Below, piece by piece: positions 34,313 through 44,249 of a DNA stretch of 64,000 nucleotides. This DNA comes from Hyphomicrobiales bacterium (lineage in GTDB: Bacteria; Pseudomonadota; Alphaproteobacteria; Rhizobiales; Rhizobiaceae). The stretch lies in assembly GCA_900466475.1 (NCBI GenBank), contig UBMI01000009.1, positions 124,001 through 188,000 on the forward strand, in the 5' to 3' direction. The notes under the pieces were generated by a model, which made no database searches, was not told the origin of the DNA, and was given only the letters and a program-made list of their open reading frames with translations. Position 1 is the first letter of the stretch; each line of letters starts with the position of its first letter. Position numbers and translations under genes: made by a program.

Positions 34313-35383
34313 TCAGGCCTTGTAGATCAGCCAGCTCTTGGTGAACTCCTTCTGCATGCCGTCCTCATAGACGGCGGTGCAGTTACGACCAGCGTTCTTG
34401 GCGCTGTAGAGCGCGATATCGCTCTTGGAATAGAGTTCGCCGGCATCGTCGGCATGCGAGGCCATGCAAATGCCGATGGAGACGGTGACCGGGCCGTAAT
34501 TGACGCGCGTGCGGGAATTCTTGAAGGGTGTCGATTCCAGCGTCCGGCGGATGCGCTCCGCGATCGCGGTGACTTCATCCAGCGTATTGCCGTCGATGAT
34601 CAGGGCGAACTCCTCGCCGCCGGTGCGGGCGACGAAGACGTCGCGGCGGACGTTGCTGCGGATGACGGAGGCGACTGTCGCCAGTACCTTGTCGCCCACC
34701 GGATGACCATAGGTGTCGTTGATCTTCTTGAAATTGTCGATGTCGGCCAGGAGCAGGGCGGTTACCGGGCGTAGCGCCGGAGTGTTGAAGACGGCCGCCA
34801 GACGGTCGTCGAACGCGCGGCGGTTGGAAAGGCGTGTCAGCGAGTCGGTATTGGCGATGCGCTTGTATTCGTCGAGTTCCTTGCGGACCTGATCCATCTC
34901 CTGCGAGCGCTGAACCATGTCTTCGACGGTCTTTTCGCCATGGGTGATCGTGTCGCCAGTTGCCTGGGTGAGCAGGTCGATGGCGTTTTCGATCAGGTCG
35001 GCGCTCGTCGTGCTCTTGGAGCTGATGCGCTTGCAGGTTTCGTTGAGCAGCCGATTGTAGCTTTCGAGCGAAGTCTGCTCCTGGCGCAGCACGCGCAGCA
35101 GGCCTTCCAGCTCACCGGCGATGCGGCTGTGGGCGTCGTCGAAAATCTTGGCGGGCGCCGTGTGGGAACAATGTTGCGAGCCAAGCGCATCGAGCTCTGC
35201 CTGCGACGCCTGGCTGCCGAGGGCGGCAAGGTCGCGGGTGAGTGCCGGGTTGGAGCCGATATAGGCTTCGTAGAAGAGTTCGTAGTTGCGGGGAATTGGC
35301 GCAACGCCCATGGAGCGCATGGCATAGGTGATCTGACCCGCCACATCGGGAACCTGCACCTTGGGCGCAACAGCCGTGTTCAT
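34313..35383 (-). CDS. Diguanylate cyclase (GGDEF)
   Basis: A 356-residue protein. The N-terminal 180 residues are mostly helical with coiled-coil character (RVLRQEQTSLESYNRLLNET). The GGDEF domain (about 185-340) has the active-site motif RTGGEEFALII and the DIDNFKKINDTYGH metal/substrate motif, so it should make cyclic di-GMP. The inhibitory RxxD I-site is not intact (VRRD at a shifted position). The start at 35383 follows GAGGAG. No membrane segment is present. Confidence 0.9.
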   Translation of the reverse strand: MNTAVAPKVQVPDVAGQITYAMRSMGVAPIPRNYELFYEAYIGSNPALTRDLAALGSQASQAELDALGSQHCSHTAPAKIFDDAHSRIAGELEGLLRVLRQEQTSLESYNRLLNETCKRISSKSTTSADLIENAIDLLTQATGDTITHGEKTVEDMVQRSQEMDQVRKELDEYKRIANTDSLTRLSNRRAFDDRLAAVFNTPALRPVTALLLADIDNFKKINDTYGHPVGDKVLATVASVIRSNVRRDVFVARTGGEEFALIIDGNTLDEVTAIAERIRRTLESTPFKNSRTRVNYGPVTVSIGICMASHADDAGELYSKSDIALYSAKNAGRNCTAVYEDGMQKEFTKSWLIYKA

Positions 35384-35746
35384 CCGGCAACTCCTCATCC
35401 AATTCTTAAGCAATCTTCTATTTGTTACCTTAGATTTCTTGGGAAATGATTAAAGCGACATATACCAAAGATTACATACGATAAGTTTGACGGGCATCAA
35501 TACTACGATCAGCCCTATGATTTTTCACAAATATTTGTAAGTTCGACTGCAACGGAGACACCTCTTATGCGCGAGGTGTTCCAAAAAAGTTCAATCGTTT
35601 TCTCTTTTTAGGGATTGTTTTCGCTTTGTTGACGGTCGGTATCTTTTGTCTGATCTACAGACCGGCATGGCGAGATCACAGATTCCATCTCAGGAAATCG
35701 AATTCATGGGGACCGGATCACGGTCCCCGCCTTTGGGCATGAGATC
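35384..35746. other. AT-rich intergenic region between divergent genes
   Basis: Markedly AT-rich compared with neighbours. It contains a hairpin at 35558-35579 (ACACCTC, 8-base loop, GAGGTGT), a TTGACGG box near 35627 that could be a -35 element for the small gene at 35747, and CACAAATATTTGTAAG (a short dyad) near 35526. No coding sequence recognised. Confidence 0.4.
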
Positions 35747-35983
35747 ATGGAATCGTCTCGCCACACGTCACCCGTCATTCTTGGTCTCGCCGTTCTCGCC
35801 GGCACCATCTTCCTTTTGCAGCAGAGCGGCTTTTTCAACGGCATCTTCAGCACAGACATCCTCGCCAGCGTGAAGGCAGAGGACGTCCTGAGCGCTGCCG
35901 ATATCGCCGCAATGGAGAAGCAGCCAGCCGCGCCCATGACGGCCGTCAATCTCGAAGGGCCTCCGGCGGCTTCGGTGCGGTGA
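35747..35983 (+). CDS. Small membrane-anchored protein, uncharacterised
   Basis: A 78-residue protein with an N-terminal transmembrane helix (SPVILGLAVLAGTIFLLQQSG) and a polar C-terminus ending in Pro/Ala/Val. The upstream Shine-Dalgarno is weak. Length and layout suggest a small inner-membrane protein. Function unknown. Confidence 0.5.
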   Translation: MESSRHTSPVILGLAVLAGTIFLLQQSGFFNGIFSTDILASVKAEDVLSAADIAAMEKQPAAPMTAVNLEGPPAASVR

Positions 35984-36040
35984 ATATTGGGTTTGTCAGG
36001 GCGATACGGCACGCGGCCGATCGCCCTTCACCGGACTTCC

Positions 36041-37648
36041 TTAGCCCAGATTCAGCTCCTGGAAGAAGTCGTTGCCCTTGTCGTCGATGACGATGAAGGC
36101 CGGGAAGTCCTCAACCTCGATCTTCCAGACGGCTTCCATGCCAAGCTCTGGATATTCCAGCACCTCGACCTTGCGGATGCAATCCTGCGCCAGCCGGGCG
36201 GCCGGGCCGCCGATGGAGCCGAGATAGAAGCCTTGGTGCTTCTTGCACGCTTCGCGCACGGCGCGCGAGCGGTTGCCCTTGGCAAGCATGACCATGGAGC
36301 CGCCGAAGGACTGGAACTGGTCGACATAGCTGTCCATGCGGCCGGCAGTCGTCGGGCCGAAGGAGCCGGAGGCGTAGCCGGCGGGCGTCTTGGCAGGGCC
36401 GGCATAATAGACCGGGTGGTTCTTCATGTAGTCGGGCATGCCTTCGCCCTTCTCCAGCCGCTCGCGGATCTTGGCATGGGCGAGGTCGCGGGCGACGATG
36501 ATCGTGCCTGTCAGCGACAGGCGCGTCTTGACCGGATGCTTGGAAAGCTCGGCCAGGATATCGGCCATCGGCCGGTTGAGATCGACACGCACCATGGACT
36601 CGGAGAGCTTAGCCTCGTCGATCTCGGGCAGGTACTTGGACGGATCGGTTTCCAGCTGCTCTATGAAAATGCCGTCGCGGGTGATCTTGCCCTTGGCCTG
36701 GCGATCGGCGGAACAGGAGACGCCGAGGCCGATCGGCAGCGAGGCGCCATGGCGGGGCAGGCGGATGACGCGCACGTCATGACAGAAATACTTGCCGCCG
36801 AACTGGGCGCCGACGCCGAGGCTTTGCGTCAGCTTGTGGATTTCCTTCTCCATCTCGATATCGCGGAAGGCGTGTCCGTCTTCCGAGCCTTCAGTCGGCA
36901 ATTCATCGAGATAGCGAGTGGAGGCAAGCTTGACGGTCTTCAGGTTCATCTCGGCCGAGGTGCCGCCGATGACAACAGCCATATGATAGGGGGGACAGGC
37001 TGCCGTACCCAAGGTGAGGATCTTCTCCTTGAGGAAGTCCAGCATGCGATCATGCGTCAGGAGCGAGGGCGTGCCCTGGAAGAGGAAGGTCTTGTTGGCC
37101 GAACCGCCGCCCTTGGCGACGAAGAGGAAGTCGTAGCTGTCGGTGCCTTCCTCATAGATATCGATCTGTGCCGGCAGATTGTTCTTGGTGTTCTTTTCCT
37201 CGAACATCTTGATGGGCGCGAGCTGCGAATAGCGCAGGTTCTTCTTTTCATAGGCATCGAGAACGCCCCTGGAGAGGGCTGCCGTATCGCCGCCTTCGGT
37301 CCAGACGCGGCGGCCCTTCTTGCCCATGATGATCGCAGTGCCCGTATCCTGGCACATGGGCAACACGCCGCCGGCGGCGATATTGGCGTTCTTGAGCAGG
37401 TCGTAGGCGACGAAGCGATCATTGTCGGTCGCTTCCGGATCGTCGAGGATCGCGGCCAGCTGCTTCAGATGGCCGGGGCGCAAAAGGTGGTTGATATCGG
37501 CAAAGGCGGTTTCGGCAAGAAGGCGGATACCCTCGGGATCGATGGTCAGGATCTCCTGGCCCTTGAAAGTATCGACAGAGACATGGTCGCTGCTGATCTT
37601 GCGGTAGGGGGTGTTGTCGGTGCCAAGTGGGAAGAGATCGTCAGCCAT
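36041..37648 (-). CDS. fumA: Fumarate hydratase class I (Fe-S)
   Basis: A 535-residue protein of the oxygen-sensitive class I fumarase family: N-terminal Fe-S hydratase alpha domain and C-terminal beta domain fused in one chain, as in E. coli FumA/FumB. Cys ligands of the [4Fe-4S] cluster are likely those in [14 protein letters not shown] and SCSADRQ. It interconverts fumarate and malate in the TCA cycle. A class II fumarase lies 430 bases away on the same strand; having both lets the cell keep the step under iron limitation or oxidative stress. Confidence 0.93.
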   Translation of the reverse strand: MADDLFPLGTDNTPYRKISSDHVSVDTFKGQEILTIDPEGIRLLAETAFADINHLLRPGHLKQLAAILDDPEATDNDRFVAYDLLKNANIAAGGVLPMCQDTGTAIIMGKKGRRVWTEGGDTAALSRGVLDAYEKKNLRYSQLAPIKMFEEKNTKNNLPAQIDIYEEGTDSYDFLFVAKGGGSANKTFLFQGTPSLLTHDRMLDFLKEKILTLGTAACPPYHMAVVIGGTSAEMNLKTVKLASTRYLDELPTEGSEDGHAFRDIEMEKEIHKLTQSLGVGAQFGGKYFCHDVRVIRLPRHGASLPIGLGVSCSADRQAKGKITRDGIFIEQLETDPSKYLPEIDEAKLSESMVRVDLNRPMADILAELSKHPVKTRLSLTGTIIVARDLAHAKIRERLEKGEGMPDYMKNHPVYYAGPAKTPAGYASGSFGPTTAGRMDSYVDQFQSFGGSMVMLAKGNRSRAVREACKKHQGFYLGSIGGPAARLAQDCIRKVEVLEYPELGMEAVWKIEVEDFPAFIVIDDKGNDFFQELNLG

Positions 37649-37800
37649 CCAAGTGACCTTTCTGGGTGGGATAGTTTGGAACGGGTCTAAATCTGGCTGG
37701 AGCTAAAAGCAATTGGGAAGGGTGGGGGATTGGTGGTGAAAATTCCGCGGTGGTTTCGCTGCGCATCAGGGCAGATGACAAGCGAGGTCGTGCGTCCTAG

Positions 37801-37964
37801 CCCCCCTCATCCGACCCTTCGGGCCACCTTCTCCCCGCTGGGTAGAAGGGGAGTATCCGTGTCACCGTCAACGATCGAATGGAACGTCTGATGGGGAACG
37901 AGACGCCGCAAAGACACCCCTTCTACCCTGCGGGGAGAAGGTGCCGGCAGGCGGATGAGGGGGC
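37801..37964. repeat. RIME-like intergenic palindromic element
   Basis: The same unit of about 50 bases occurs twice in inverted orientation: left arm from CCCCCTCATCCG through CCACCTTCTCCCCG to GGTAGAAGGGG (37801-37851), right arm from CCCCTTCTACC through CGGGGAGAAGGTG to CGGATGAGGGGG (37917-37962), around about 65 bases. The C-rich CCTCATCCG...CCTTCTCCCCG signature matches Rhizobium intergenic mosaic elements as I recall them. It sits between the two fumarase genes. Non-coding. Confidence 0.75.
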
Positions 37965-38035
37965 CACGGCGCACCACTGTCCTGGTTATCTGACATGGCG
38001 ATCGAGGAAGGAGCGCTGCTCCACCAAACAAAAAA

Positions 38036-38052
38036 GGCCGGCTAAGCCGGCC
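38036..38052 (-). terminator. Intrinsic terminator of fumC
   Basis: GGCCGGC, loop TAA, GCCGGCC; on the minus strand it is followed by a run of T (AAAAAA on the plus strand at 38030-38035). It lies just after the fumC stop at 38076. Confidence 0.85.
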
Positions 38053-38075
38053 CTTTCTCACGTCAATGCGTCAGC

Positions 38076-39467
38076 TCACATTGGGCCGATCATCGTCTCC
38101 GGGCGCACGATCGCATCATACTCTTCCGACGTCACAAGCCCGCTTGCCAGCGCCTCGTCCTTCAGCGTCGTGCCGTTCTTGTGCGCGGTCTTGGCAATCT
38201 TTGCCGCCGCGTCGTAGCCGATCTTCGGGGCGAGTGCCGTGACCAGCATCAGCGAGCGTTCGAGGCCGGCCTTGATATTGTCCTCGCGGGCCTCGATGCC
38301 GACGACGCAATTGTCGGTGAAGGAGACGGCAGCGTCGCCGAGCAGCTGCACCGACTGGAGGAAGTTGTAGGCCATCATCGGATTATAAACGTTGAGCTCG
38401 AAATGGCCCTGGCTGTCGGCGAAGGTGAGAGCCGCATGGTTGCCGAAGACGTGGATGCAGACCTGAGTGAGGGCTTCGCACTGGGTGGGGTTCACCTTGC
38501 CGGGCATGATCGAAGAGCCGGGCTCGTTTTCCGGCAGGGCCAGTTCGCCGAGGCCGGCGCGCGGGCCGGAGCCGAGCAGACGGATGTCGTTGGCGATCTT
38601 GAAGAGGGCGGCGGCTGCCGCATTAATTGCACCATGGGCGAAGACCATCGAATCATGCGAGGCGAGGGCCTCGAACTTGTTCGGCGCGGTCACGAAGGGC
38701 ATGTCGGTGATGACGGCGATCTCTTCGGCAACCTTTTCGGCAAAACCGACCGGTGCATTCAGCCCGGTGCCGACGGCGGTGCCGCCCTGGGCGAGTTCGC
38801 AAAGGCCGGGCAGTGTCATTTCGATGCGCTTGATGGCGGAGCCAACCTGCGCTGCGTAACCCGAGAATTCCTGACCTAACGTGAGCGGTGTCGCATCCTG
38901 CGTGTGCGTGCGGCCGATCTTGATGATGTGGCTGAACTCCGTGACCTTCATGTCGAGCGCGGCATGGAGATGCTTCAAGGACGGCAGCAGGTGATGGGCG
39001 ATCTGTTCGGCGCAGGCGATATGCATGGCCGTGGGGTAGGTGTCGTTCGACGACTGACTCATATTAACGTGATCGTTCGGGTGCACGGGCTTCTTGGAAC
39101 CCATGACGCCGCCGAGCATTTCTATCGCGCGATTGGAGATCACTTCATTGGCGTTCATGTTGGATTGCGTACCGGAACCCGTCTGCCAGACGACCAGAGG
39201 GAAATGGTCGTTCAGCTTGCCGTCGATCACTTCCTGGGCGGCATCCACGATAGACTTGCCGATGTCGGAATCGAGCTGGCCGAGCGCCATGTTGGCGCGG
39301 GCGGCCGCCTGCTTGACGATGCCGAGCGCACGCACGATCGAGAGCGGCTGCTTTTCCCAGCCGATCTTGAAATTGCCGAGAGAACGCTGCGCCTGCGCGC
39401 CCCAATATCGGTCGCTGGCGACTTCGATCGGGCCAAATGTGTCGGTTTCGGTGCGGGTTGAACTCAT
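38076..39467 (-). CDS. fumC: Fumarate hydratase class II
   Basis: A 463-residue protein of the aspartase/fumarase superfamily. The signature [11 protein letters not shown] (flexible SS loop with the catalytic serine) is at about residues 318-328. Other conserved regions are [13 protein letters not shown] and [10 protein letters not shown]. The iron-independent, heat-stable homotetramer converts fumarate to malate. The start ATG at 39467 fits the family N-terminus. Confidence 0.96.
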   Translation of the reverse strand: MSSTRTETDTFGPIEVASDRYWGAQAQRSLGNFKIGWEKQPLSIVRALGIVKQAAARANMALGQLDSDIGKSIVDAAQEVIDGKLNDHFPLVVWQTGSGTQSNMNANEVISNRAIEMLGGVMGSKKPVHPNDHVNMSQSSNDTYPTAMHIACAEQIAHHLLPSLKHLHAALDMKVTEFSHIIKIGRTHTQDATPLTLGQEFSGYAAQVGSAIKRIEMTLPGLCELAQGGTAVGTGLNAPVGFAEKVAEEIAVITDMPFVTAPNKFEALASHDSMVFAHGAINAAAAALFKIANDIRLLGSGPRAGLGELALPENEPGSSIMPGKVNPTQCEALTQVCIHVFGNHAALTFADSQGHFELNVYNPMMAYNFLQSVQLLGDAAVSFTDNCVVGIEAREDNIKAGLERSLMLVTALAPKIGYDAAAKIAKTAHKNGTTLKDEALASGLVTSEEYDAIVRPETMIGPM

Positions 39468-39884
39468 GGCTCATGCCTTCCTGTCACATGCTGTTGGGCA
39501 GTCTTTGAAGATGAGGACTTATAGGGTGGAAAACCTGCCAAGAAAACCAGACGCCATACGAAATATTGAAGACGGATCTCATGTTTTGCATCCCCGCTCA
39601 GGTGCTTCAGCGGCGTGTTTTTTCGGCCACGCAGGGAAATTAATGCAAATAGCGACAGAAAGCGCACTTTCTCAAACCGGAAAATTCGGTAAAAAATTAA
39701 CTAATAATTTCATAATTTTGTGTGAACTGCTGCACGGCGCTTGCGTTCGACTCCGTCACACAAAGTTGAGCCTGAAAACGCTGGCGCCTCAGGCCGGTTT
39801 CTGATGAATGGGCCGCGGCTGCCGTGAAGAATTGATCTGAGCCATTTGCTCGACAACAGCATTATACTGGGACTGGAAAACAAG
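39468..39884. other. Intergenic region between divergent fumC and L,D-transpeptidase
   Basis: An AT-rich stretch at 39670-39725 (AAAATTCGG, then AAAAAATTAACTAATAATTTC) probably holds promoter elements. Several short frames on the plus strand lack family features or Shine-Dalgarno. No RNA gene recognised. Confidence 0.4.
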
Positions 39885-41783
39885 ATGAAGTTCGTTTTGA
39901 AAAGCGCGGTTTCCGCATTGGCACTTTCCTGCGTAATGGGCGCGATTCCTGCGCATGCCTATACGCTGATGGATATGCTGCGCGGCGACCGGGCAAGAAG
40001 CGGTCAGAGCACGATCATCATGGACCCTTCGGCTCCAATGCGCGGCAATCCGGGCAATCGCAACGGGCTTGGCGGCGATATCGATCCGGAAGCGGCGCTG
40101 CCGAAGGTTTCCAGCCCGCGTTATTACACCTACAAGGCCGAAACGCTGCAGTTCGTCGATACGACGAAGTTTGCAGATCCCGTCGTCACCGGTGCAGTCG
40201 CCGACGTCTCCGGTTCGACCACCACCGACGGCGCTCCGCAGCGCCATTTTCTGACGGAAGCCAAGGTCCGCGCCAATCCGGATGTCGCCAAGGCCCTGCA
40301 GGGCTATTACGGCGACGGCAAGAACCCGCTGGTCTGGGTGTCCGGCGAGGGTGTCAACGAGCGCGGCAAGGCGGCACTGAGCGTGCTCGCCGATGCGGCA
40401 AGCGTCGGCCTCGACCCCGCTGATTACGCAGTGTCCGAGCCGAGCATCGATCCGGCCAATCCGGATCCTGACGTCCGCGACCGTGCGCTGACGCAGTTCG
40501 AGCTCGCGCTTTCCTCCAAGGTTCTCTCCTATGTGCAGGATACGACCCGCGGCCGCGTCGACCCGAACAAGCTCTCCGGCTATCATGATTTCCAGCGCAA
40601 GGTCGTCAAGCTCGATCCGGTGCTGAAGCTGTCGCGCATGAGCCCTGACGTTGCGGCCTATCTTTCCAGCCGCAACCCCGACGGCACGCAGTTCCTGGCG
40701 CTGAAGGCCGAGCTTGCGAAGCTGCGTGGTCTCGGCGGCGGCTATGAAGAGCAGATCACCATTTCGCTCGACAGCCTGCTGCGGCCGGGCGACAGCTCGC
40801 CGGAAGTGGCCAATATCGTCAAGGCAATCCAGAAGCATGGTTCGGAAGAACTGAAGACGGCGCATGCTGCCACCTTCTCGGCCTATACCGGCAGCAGCGA
40901 CTATTCGCCCGAGATCGTGTCACTGGTCGAGGACTTCCAGAAGGAACACGGCCTGAAGCCCGATGGCGTGATCGGCCAGGCGACCGTGCGCACCATGACC
41001 GGCGGCGACTCGAACGGCTCCAGGATCGGTAAGCTCGTCGTCGCCATGGAGCAGGCGCGCTGGCTGCCCGCAGATCTCGGCCCGCGCTACGTGATGATCA
41101 ACCAGCCGGCCTTCATGGCCTACTACTATAACGACTCCAAGCAGCAGCTTGCGATGCGCACCGTCGTCGGCGGCAAGAATAACCAGACCTATTTCTTCGA
41201 CGACGAGATCGAAACTGTCGAGTTCAACCCGTTCTGGGGCGTGCCGCAGTCGATCATCATCAACGAGATGCTGCCGAAGCTGCGCTCGGACCCGAACTAT
41301 CTGGACCAGATGGGCTACGAGGTCCAAGTCGGCGGCCGCGCCGTTCCGTCCTCCAGCGTCGACTGGTACGGCTCGACCCAGAACATCTCGGTCCGCCAGC
41401 CGCCGAGCAGCGACAATGCGCTCGGTGAGTTGAAGATCCTGTTCCCGAACAGCCACGCCATCTACATGCACGACACGCCTTCGAAGAGCTTCTTCAAGCG
41501 TGACATGCGTGCACTCAGCCACGGTTGTGTGCGCCTGTCCGATCCGCGCGCGATGGCCGCTGCCGTTCTCGGCACGACGGTCGACGACGTCGCCAAGCAG
41601 ATCGCTACCGGCCAGAACCATGCGGTGAAGGTGCCGCAGAAGATTCCGGTCTACGTGTCCTATTTCACCGCATGGCCGAACAAGGACGGCGTGATCGAGT
41701 ATTTCGACGATGTCTATGGCCGCGATGCCTATGTGGAAAAGGCATTCGATGTGACGACCAAGTCGCGTGAGGCGCAGATCTGA
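39885..41783 (+). CDS. L,D-transpeptidase (YcbB/LdtD-like)
   Basis: A 632-residue exported protein: signal peptide (KSAVSALALSCVMGAIPAHA), a long N-terminal scaffold domain, a peptidoglycan-binding PG_binding_1 motif (VEDFQKEHGLKPDGVIGQAT, about residues 346-370) and a YkuD catalytic domain with HDTPSK and SHGCVRLSD, Cys548 being the nucleophile. This order matches YcbB, which makes 3-3 cross-links; such cross-links dominate in Rhizobiales. It has its own terminator. Confidence 0.92.
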   Translation: MKFVLKSAVSALALSCVMGAIPAHAYTLMDMLRGDRARSGQSTIIMDPSAPMRGNPGNRNGLGGDIDPEAALPKVSSPRYYTYKAETLQFVDTTKFADPVVTGAVADVSGSTTTDGAPQRHFLTEAKVRANPDVAKALQGYYGDGKNPLVWVSGEGVNERGKAALSVLADAASVGLDPADYAVSEPSIDPANPDPDVRDRALTQFELALSSKVLSYVQDTTRGRVDPNKLSGYHDFQRKVVKLDPVLKLSRMSPDVAAYLSSRNPDGTQFLALKAELAKLRGLGGGYEEQITISLDSLLRPGDSSPEVANIVKAIQKHGSEELKTAHAATFSAYTGSSDYSPEIVSLVEDFQKEHGLKPDGVIGQATVRTMTGGDSNGSRIGKLVVAMEQARWLPADLGPRYVMINQPAFMAYYYNDSKQQLAMRTVVGGKNNQTYFFDDEIETVEFNPFWGVPQSIIINEMLPKLRSDPNYLDQMGYEVQVGGRAVPSSSVDWYGSTQNISVRQPPSSDNALGELKILFPNSHAIYMHDTPSKSFFKRDMRALSHGCVRLSDPRAMAAAVLGTTVDDVAKQIATGQNHAVKVPQKIPVYVSYFTAWPNKDGVIEYFDDVYGRDAYVEKAFDVTTKSREAQI

Positions 41784-41808
41784 CGCTTGACGCCGGATGA
41801 GGATTTTG

Positions 41809-41834
41809 ACGGGCGGTCTTCGGGCCGCCCGTCT
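41809..41834 (+). terminator. Intrinsic terminator of L,D-transpeptidase gene
   Basis: GACGGGCGG, loop of eight, CCGCCCGTC followed by TTGTATTT; 9-bp GC-rich stem 26 bases after the stop. Confidence 0.85.
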
Positions 41835-41905
41835 TGTATTTGGAGGGCGCGAGTTGAGAAGAGAGGAGCCCTAAGCGCAATCGGCACGGCCAGCTCTATC
41901 AGCCC

Positions 41906-42640
41906 TCAAACAGCAACCTTTGCCTCAGCCCCCTTCAGCAATCCTTCCACCAATTCCACCGTCAGCTCATCATAGTGCGTGATGATCACATCCGGGGCCA
42001 AACTCGACACCGGTACATCCGAATAGCCGAAGGGAACCGCAATCACAGGCACCCCGGCGTTCTTGGCCACCGCAATGTCATTGATGCTGTCGCCGACCAT
42101 CACCGAGCGGGAGACATGGCCGCCGGCGCGCTCGATCGTGCCGGTCAGATGCCTGGCATCGGGCTTTCGATGTTCGAACGTATCGCCGCCGGTGATCGCC
42201 TCGAAATAATGCGTCAGGCCGAGCTTCTCCAAGAGACCCGTGGCGAGACCTTCCAGCTTGTTGGTGCAGACGGCGAGCGCATAGCCATCGGCCTTCAGGC
42301 GGTCCATGGCAGCGACGAGGCCAGGGTAGGGCTCGGTATGACCGGGCATGTTCGCACTGTAATGGGCGACGAAGCGCTCGACGAGCGGGGCGAGCTCCTC
42401 CGACGAGATCGGGCGACCCTGCAGTTTGCAGGCGCGTTCGATCATCACACGGGCGCCCTGGCCGACGAGATGCGTGAGATCGTCATAGGTGACGGGCTCA
42501 AGATTAAGAGCGGCGATCGTGTAGTTCAGGCTTTCGACCAGGTCGACATGGGTATCGAGCAGCGTGCCATCGAGATCAAAGACGACGAGGCCTTTATTCT
42601 TGGAGGGAGCCTGGCCGGCATTTTCGGGAGCGGGGGTCAA
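41906..42640 (-). CDS. gph: Phosphoglycolate phosphatase (HAD family)
   Basis: A 244-residue HAD hydrolase: motif I FDLDGTLLDT (near residue 20), motif II VCTNK, motif III lysine in HRKPDA, motif IV VGDSINDIAVAKNAG. The TTG at 42640 is chosen as start because AAGAGG is six bases upstream and the frame upstream of it is unlike Gph. It removes 2-phosphoglycolate formed in DNA repair. It is divergent from rpiA. Confidence 0.9.
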   Translation of the reverse strand: MTPAPENAGQAPSKNKGLVVFDLDGTLLDTHVDLVESLNYTIAALNLEPVTYDDLTHLVGQGARVMIERACKLQGRPISSEELAPLVERFVAHYSANMPGHTEPYPGLVAAMDRLKADGYALAVCTNKLEGLATGLLEKLGLTHYFEAITGGDTFEHRKPDARHLTGTIERAGGHVSRSVMVGDSINDIAVAKNAGVPVIAVPFGYSDVPVSSLAPDVIITHYDELTVELVEGLLKGAEAKVAV

Positions 42641-42834
42641 AGTCGTGCCTCTTTGCGGAGTAGGGTCATCCGGGAGTAGGCGATGAACAGGCGAAAAGCA
42701 ACGGCGCACCGGCAGACGGAAAAGTCGCAGCCGAAACGCGTGGCTTTCAATCGCAGGACGATGATTTTGGCTTTCGTTTGCAATACGAGCCGTGTAAACA
42801 GCACATCCAACGCAATATCAGGAGCTGGCGGCGC

Positions 42835-43533
42835 ATGGATGCCCGCGAAATGAAGATCAAGGCCGCCGAGGCAGCACTCGTCCATGTCGAATACGGCATG
42901 CGGCTTGGAATCGGGACGGGAAGCACGGCTGAAGAATTCGTCCGCCTGCTCGCCGAAAAGGTCGCCGCCGGTTTCAAGGTCGAGGGCGTTCCGACGTCCG
43001 AGCGCACGGCGCGGCTCTGCGTCGAACTCGGTGTCCCCCTGAAATCGCTGGACGAATTGCCGCAGCTCGATCTCACCATCGACGGTGCCGACGAGGTCGA
43101 TGCGGCACTCCGGCTGATCAAGGGCGGCGGCGGCGCGCTGTTGCGCGAAAAGATCGTCGCTGCAGCCTCGAGCCGGATGATCGTCATTGCCGACGAGAGC
43201 AAGCTGGTCGAGACACTCGGCGCCTTCGCGCTTCCGATCGAAGTCAATCCCTTCGGTCTCGTTTCGACGCGCATGGCGATCGAAAAGACCGCCTCGCGCC
43301 TTGGGCTTTCCGGCGAACTGACGCTGCGTCAGTCCGGTGACGGAGACTTTACGACCGACGGCGGACATCACATCATCGATGCATCTTTTGGCCGCATTCC
43401 TGATGCAGAGGCGCTTGCGAGGGAACTGAATTCCATACCCGGTGTCGTGGAGCACGGGCTTTTCATCAACATGGCGGCGCTTGCGATCATTGCCGGTCCT
43501 GCAGGCGCCCGTACGCTGCAGGCAAACAGATAA
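42835..43533 (+). CDS. rpiA: Ribose-5-phosphate isomerase A
   Basis: A 232-residue protein with RpiA signatures: [13 protein letters not shown] (phosphate-binding loop), DGADEVD (catalytic Asp region) and [12 protein letters not shown] with the catalytic glutamate. It interconverts ribose-5-P and ribulose-5-P. The ATG at 42835 follows AGGAG. It is followed after 17 bases by a DUF2059 gene, probably one operon. Confidence 0.96.
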   Translation: MDAREMKIKAAEAALVHVEYGMRLGIGTGSTAEEFVRLLAEKVAAGFKVEGVPTSERTARLCVELGVPLKSLDELPQLDLTIDGADEVDAALRLIKGGGGALLREKIVAAASSRMIVIADESKLVETLGAFALPIEVNPFGLVSTRMAIEKTASRLGLSGELTLRQSGDGDFTTDGGHHIIDASFGRIPDAEALARELNSIPGVVEHGLFINMAALAIIAGPAGARTLQANR

Positions 43534-43550
43534 CAGGAGCATAGAAACTC

Positions 43551-44141
43551 ATGATGAACATTGCAGGTCTTGGCCGTCTTGCCGCTGCGACCATCGTTCT
43601 TTCCGGGCTTGCCTTCGGCTCTGCCGCAAGAGCGCAGGAAGTTTCCGAGGAGCAGCTGAAGGCTGCCCGCGCAGCCATGGATGCCATCGGCGCCACCACC
43701 CAGTATGACAACATCCTGCCGGGTCTGGCCGAGCGCCTGAAGGCCGGCCTCATCCAGGATTCGCCGAACTATCAGGACGTGATCACTGCGACCGTCGACA
43801 CCCAGGCTCTGGCTCTGGCACCGCGTCGTGCCGACCTCGAAAAAGAAGCGGCTCTGACCTATGCAAAGGCCTTCTCGGTCGAAGAGCTGAAGGCGATCGC
43901 CGACTTCTACAATTCCGACGTCGGCAAGAAGCTGCTGCGCGACGGTCCGGTTGCCTCGCGTGAAACCGCCAAGGCTGCCGATATCTGGGCGCAGGGCATT
44001 TCCCGTGATCTGGAAAAGCAGAGCAATGCCGAGCTTTCCAAGGTCATCAAGGCTCCGCCGGCGGCAACCGACAGCCCGGTAACGCCGGCTCCGGCAGCAG
44101 CGCCGGCTGCCCCCGCTGCTCCGGCACCTGCCAAGAAGTAA
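43551..44141 (+). CDS. DUF2059 periplasmic protein
   Basis: A 196-residue exported protein: signal peptide (LAAATIVLSGLAFGSAARA), a DUF2059 helical domain (about 85-150; FSVEELKAIADFYNSDVGKK is the family core) and an Ala/Pro-rich C-terminal tail (APAAAPAAPAAPAPAKK) that may be flexible. The function is unknown. It lies 17 bases downstream of rpiA. Confidence 0.9.
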   Translation: MMNIAGLGRLAAATIVLSGLAFGSAARAQEVSEEQLKAARAAMDAIGATTQYDNILPGLAERLKAGLIQDSPNYQDVITATVDTQALALAPRRADLEKEAALTYAKAFSVEELKAIADFYNSDVGKKLLRDGPVASRETAKAADIWAQGISRDLEKQSNAELSKVIKAPPAATDSPVTPAPAAAPAAPAAPAPAKK

Positions 44142-44160
44142 GACCATCCTTCATTTCGAC

Positions 44161-44186
44161 AAAAGCCCGGCCTCGTCCGGGCTTTT
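44161..44186 (+). terminator. Intrinsic terminator of rpiA-DUF2059 operon
   Basis: AAAAGCCCGG, loop CCTCGT, CCGGGCTTTT then GTTTTTG: a textbook Rho-independent terminator 20 bases after the stop. Confidence 0.9.
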
Positions 44187-44249
44187 GTTTTTGTGGCGCT
44201 GCCACCTATATGTTGAAAACCCGTCCAGCGATTCCCTCCGGAGATCATC

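Noticed and set aside
35558..35579. Hairpin ACACCTC...GAGGTGT as a terminator
   Set aside because: It lies between divergent genes and no T-run follows on either strand; kept only as part of the intergenic description.
35987..37690. 567-codon plus-strand frame opposite fumA
   Set aside because: The minus strand encodes an unmistakable class I fumarase.
37801..37964. CRISPR-like or IS-end interpretation of the inverted repeat
   Set aside because: There are only two units, in inverted orientation, with no spacers, transposase or target duplication; it fits a non-coding intergenic mosaic element better.
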